Shown: piece after piece, positions 61,901 to 64,000 of the stretch
How positions within the stretch are numbered: position 1 is the first letter of the stretch
How the letters are laid out: the number at the start of each line of letters is the position of its first letter
DNA from: Diphasiastrum complanatum
Taxonomy: Eukaryota > Streptophyta > Lycopodiopsida > Lycopodiales > Lycopodiaceae
Direction of reading: 5' to 3'
Assembly (NCBI GenBank): GCA_029204225.1
Contig: MU832247.1
Span: forward strand, 16,948 to 80,947
Length of the DNA stretch: 64,000 bases
Made by a program: the position numbers and the translations under genes
Notes under the pieces: model-generated
Told to the model about the DNA's origin: nothing
Seen by the model: only the letters and a program-made list of their open reading frames with translations
Database searches by the model: none

Positions 61901-64000
61901 TTTATATACATATTCAAGACTGTACAGGTATGAAGACACCCATATATATGTGTTCTGGATGGCTAAATTGTGCTGCAAGAAAATGATCTTCTTAGGTTAT
62001 TTGTATAATTCATTCAGATTTTGACGCACTTTGCATTTTTCTGCAGTTGGCAATTATTTCAATAATCACAATGACGGTATTCTTCCGGACAAAACTGAAG
62101 CACAAGACTGTGGAAGATGGGAGTAAATATCTAAGTGCAATGTTTTTCGGCCTCATCAATATCATGTTTAATGGATTTGCTGAGCTTTCAATGACTGTTT
62201 TCAGACTTCCTGTATTTTATAAGCAGAGGGACCTGTTGTTCTACCCTGCATGGGCATATGCCTTACCCAATTGGCTTCTCAGAATACCTGTATCTATAGC
62301 TGAGTCAGGCATTTGGGTCTTTTTGACCTATTGGGTTATTGGCTTTGATCCTAGTGCTGGCAGGTTAGAAAATCTTTACGGTATTCATATTGTAGCTTCA
62401 ACAATGCTACTAAAGTTCAATAGCCAATTTGATACTGAGAGACTCACCGAGCTGATTAATCTCCTTTTCTTTCAGGTTTTTTCGTCAATTTTTTCTGCTA
62501 TTCTTAGTCCATAACATGTCAATGGGACTTTTCCGCTTCATTGCCGCATTGGGTCGTAGCATGATTGTGGCAAACACCTTCGGTACATTTGCACTGCTGA
62601 TTATTTTTGTCCTTGGTGGATTCGTTGTATCCAGAGGTATACTTTTTGGGGTGCTACTGATTTGATCTGATTTTAATTAAATTTTGCAAGGAGCGAATAG
62701 TCCATTGTCATTGTTCTAATCATTTCTTACTGGATGTTTGCATAGATAACATTCACCCATGGTGGATATGGGGCTATTGGATTTCTCCCATGATGTATGG
62801 ACAAAATGCAATCGCTGTTAATGAATTTTTGGCAACAAGGTGGCATCAGGTATGCTGTTGTTAGGGTCTGTGATGACTTTTGAAGGTTTGCTGACATCTG
62901 TCGCTGTCTTACGGCTTGCCTTTGGAATGTCATCTCTCAACCCATCTATGGTTTTTTCCTTCTGCAGCCATTTGACAATTCTTCTACTGTTGGTGAACAA
63001 ACTTTGAAAGCTAGAGGAATTTTTCCTCATTGGTATTGGTATTGGATCGGAGTTGGAGCCCTTGTTGGATTTGCAGTTTTTTTCAATGGCGTATTCATTT
63101 TGGCCTTGGCATACTTAGACCGTGAGACACTTACTCTTCTTGCAAATTTTAAGTAACGATTGCCAAAATTGGCCATTTTTAAGCACTGAAGATTTGTAAG
63201 AAATGCAGACGTTATTAAAGCATTTAGCTTTCTCTTAATTTAACTTTAAATGAATGCAGCAAGTGGAAAGCCTCAGGCAATCGTATCTGAGGATGTCGTA
63301 TCATCTGAGGAGGTGATTGAAAACGATCAATCAAATTTAAGTAGGATCACTTTTCGAGAAAGTATTTCGAAGACAAAAAGACAATCCTTGTCAAGACTTT
63401 CATCTGAAGGTATTGTTTTGCTGCAGGCCTTCATAAACTTAAAAGTCTCCTCTTACTGTATATTGGGTACTTCCTCAAAGACGCTCTTGATATCTTTTGC
63501 TAATTTGCACACATTTGCTCATTTTTTAATGGTTCTCCTCACTATTATTGTTACTAGTTGGAGAAGCTGAGCTACAAGTGCGAAGATCAAGCATTGCGTC
63601 TCAGGCCAACTCTGAAGGAATGGATGTTGCTACCAACATACATACGAGAGGAATGATTTTACCATTTCAGCCTCTGGCATTGGCTTTTGACCATATTAAG
63701 TACTTTGTGGATGTGCCCCCTGTATGTCTATCTTCCTCAATGGCATTCTTAAGTAGTTGTTACTTATCTTAGACACCAGATTTTCCTTCTGACATTCAAT
63801 AAAAATAAGTAGAGGCAATGTAGTTCAGAAGCATAAATGTGATATGTCTCATCTAATTTGTGTTACTTTGACATTCTGTCAACACATCCTTCTTGGCTTG
63901 TTTCTTTTGCACACTGTGACTTCATATCAGATATGGAAGAATAAAAAACTGATTTAATCGCATCCAATTTCAGGAAATGAAAAGTCAAGGCGTGACAGAA
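58916..64000 (+). CDS. Full-size ABCG transporter, PDR type (gene 2), 5' part, exons 1-17
   Basis: Exons: 58916-59259, 59405-59525, 59666-59754, 60035-60119, 60231-60390, 60519-60595, 60793-60846, 60999-61089, 61199-61500, 61646-61927, 62047-62363, 62476-62636, 62746-62849, 62968-63121, 63260-63409, 63558-63721, then 63974 to beyond the window. Exons 2-14 have exactly the lengths of those in gene 1 and all splice sites are GT-AG. It has Walker [10 protein letters not shown], signature SGGQKKR, Walker [15 protein letters not shown], and TM exons 10-14. No stop in the visible part. Exon 1 has the normal single [14 protein letters not shown] segment, unlike gene 1, and exon 16 lacks the 42-bp duplication. 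Same role inferred: ATP-driven export at the plasma membrane, substrate unknown. The second half lies outside the window. Confidence 0.94.
59262..59289. repeat. Short (CT)n at the intron 1 donor of ABCG gene 2
   Basis: About 14 CT units directly after the GTA of the donor, at the same place as the much longer tract in gene 1. Confidence 0.92.

Overview
The window is nuclear DNA of a land plant with a retrotransposon-rich genome. Three things show this: two intron-rich full-size ABCG (PDR-type) transporter genes, Ty1/copia and Ty3 LTR elements whose primer-binding sites match plant initiator-Met and Asp tRNAs, and long (GA)n, (CT)n and (CA)n microsatellites. A gymnosperm is possible from the density and age of the repeats, but nothing here proves it. 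Apart from the two ABCG genes, nearly everything is transposable-element sequence, mostly broken.

1-15.9 kb: nested and rearranged LTR elements. A Ty3 element's 5' LTR and gag (minus, 2281 to 1) and a 3' LTR with an unusual extra ORF (plus, 8947 to 11927) both abut halves of one copia pol gene and carry the same 5-bp target duplication (CACTA), yet they lie in opposite orientation. This marks an inversion. 15.9-24.5 kb: copia gag and LTR with a 171-bp (GA)n tract, a decayed Ty3 gag with its leader and LTR on the minus strand, and the gag-protease-RT half of a Ty3 element on the plus strand. The matching RNase H-integrase half lies at 7.6-9.0 kb.

5.7-7.6 kb and 24.7-30.6 kb: the most unusual part. 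A matched 35-bp inverted repeat (5730-5764 and 30538-30572) encloses pieces of what looks like an unclassified large DNA transposon. They comprise a multi-exon transposase-like protein (plus 6317-7590; minus 25974-24740), a histone H3 variant resembling CENH3 (plus 26789-27565), a spliced Ulp1-type SUMO protease (plus 27566-28536), and a spliced minus-strand gene whose start resembles a BAH domain (30106-28860). Between the divergent transposase and histone genes is a dense array of palindromes (five copies of an ATATCGCAnTTGTGCG motif and many CACGTG boxes). Chromatin-type proteins next to a transposase suggest an element that interacts with host chromatin. It carries stop codons, so this copy is probably inactive.

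33.9-41.9 kb and 58.9-64.0 kb (open at the window end): tandem ABCG/PDR paralogues. Thirteen consecutive exons are of identical length. Gene 1 gives an uninterrupted 24-exon reading frame of 1553 residues, with an in-frame duplication in exon 1. Between them are a MITE-like GC-rich element, several tandem repeats, a copia cluster folded into a 1.6-kb near-identical inverted repeat (49.4-53.5 kb), and a decayed Ty3 element (53.8-57.3 kb).
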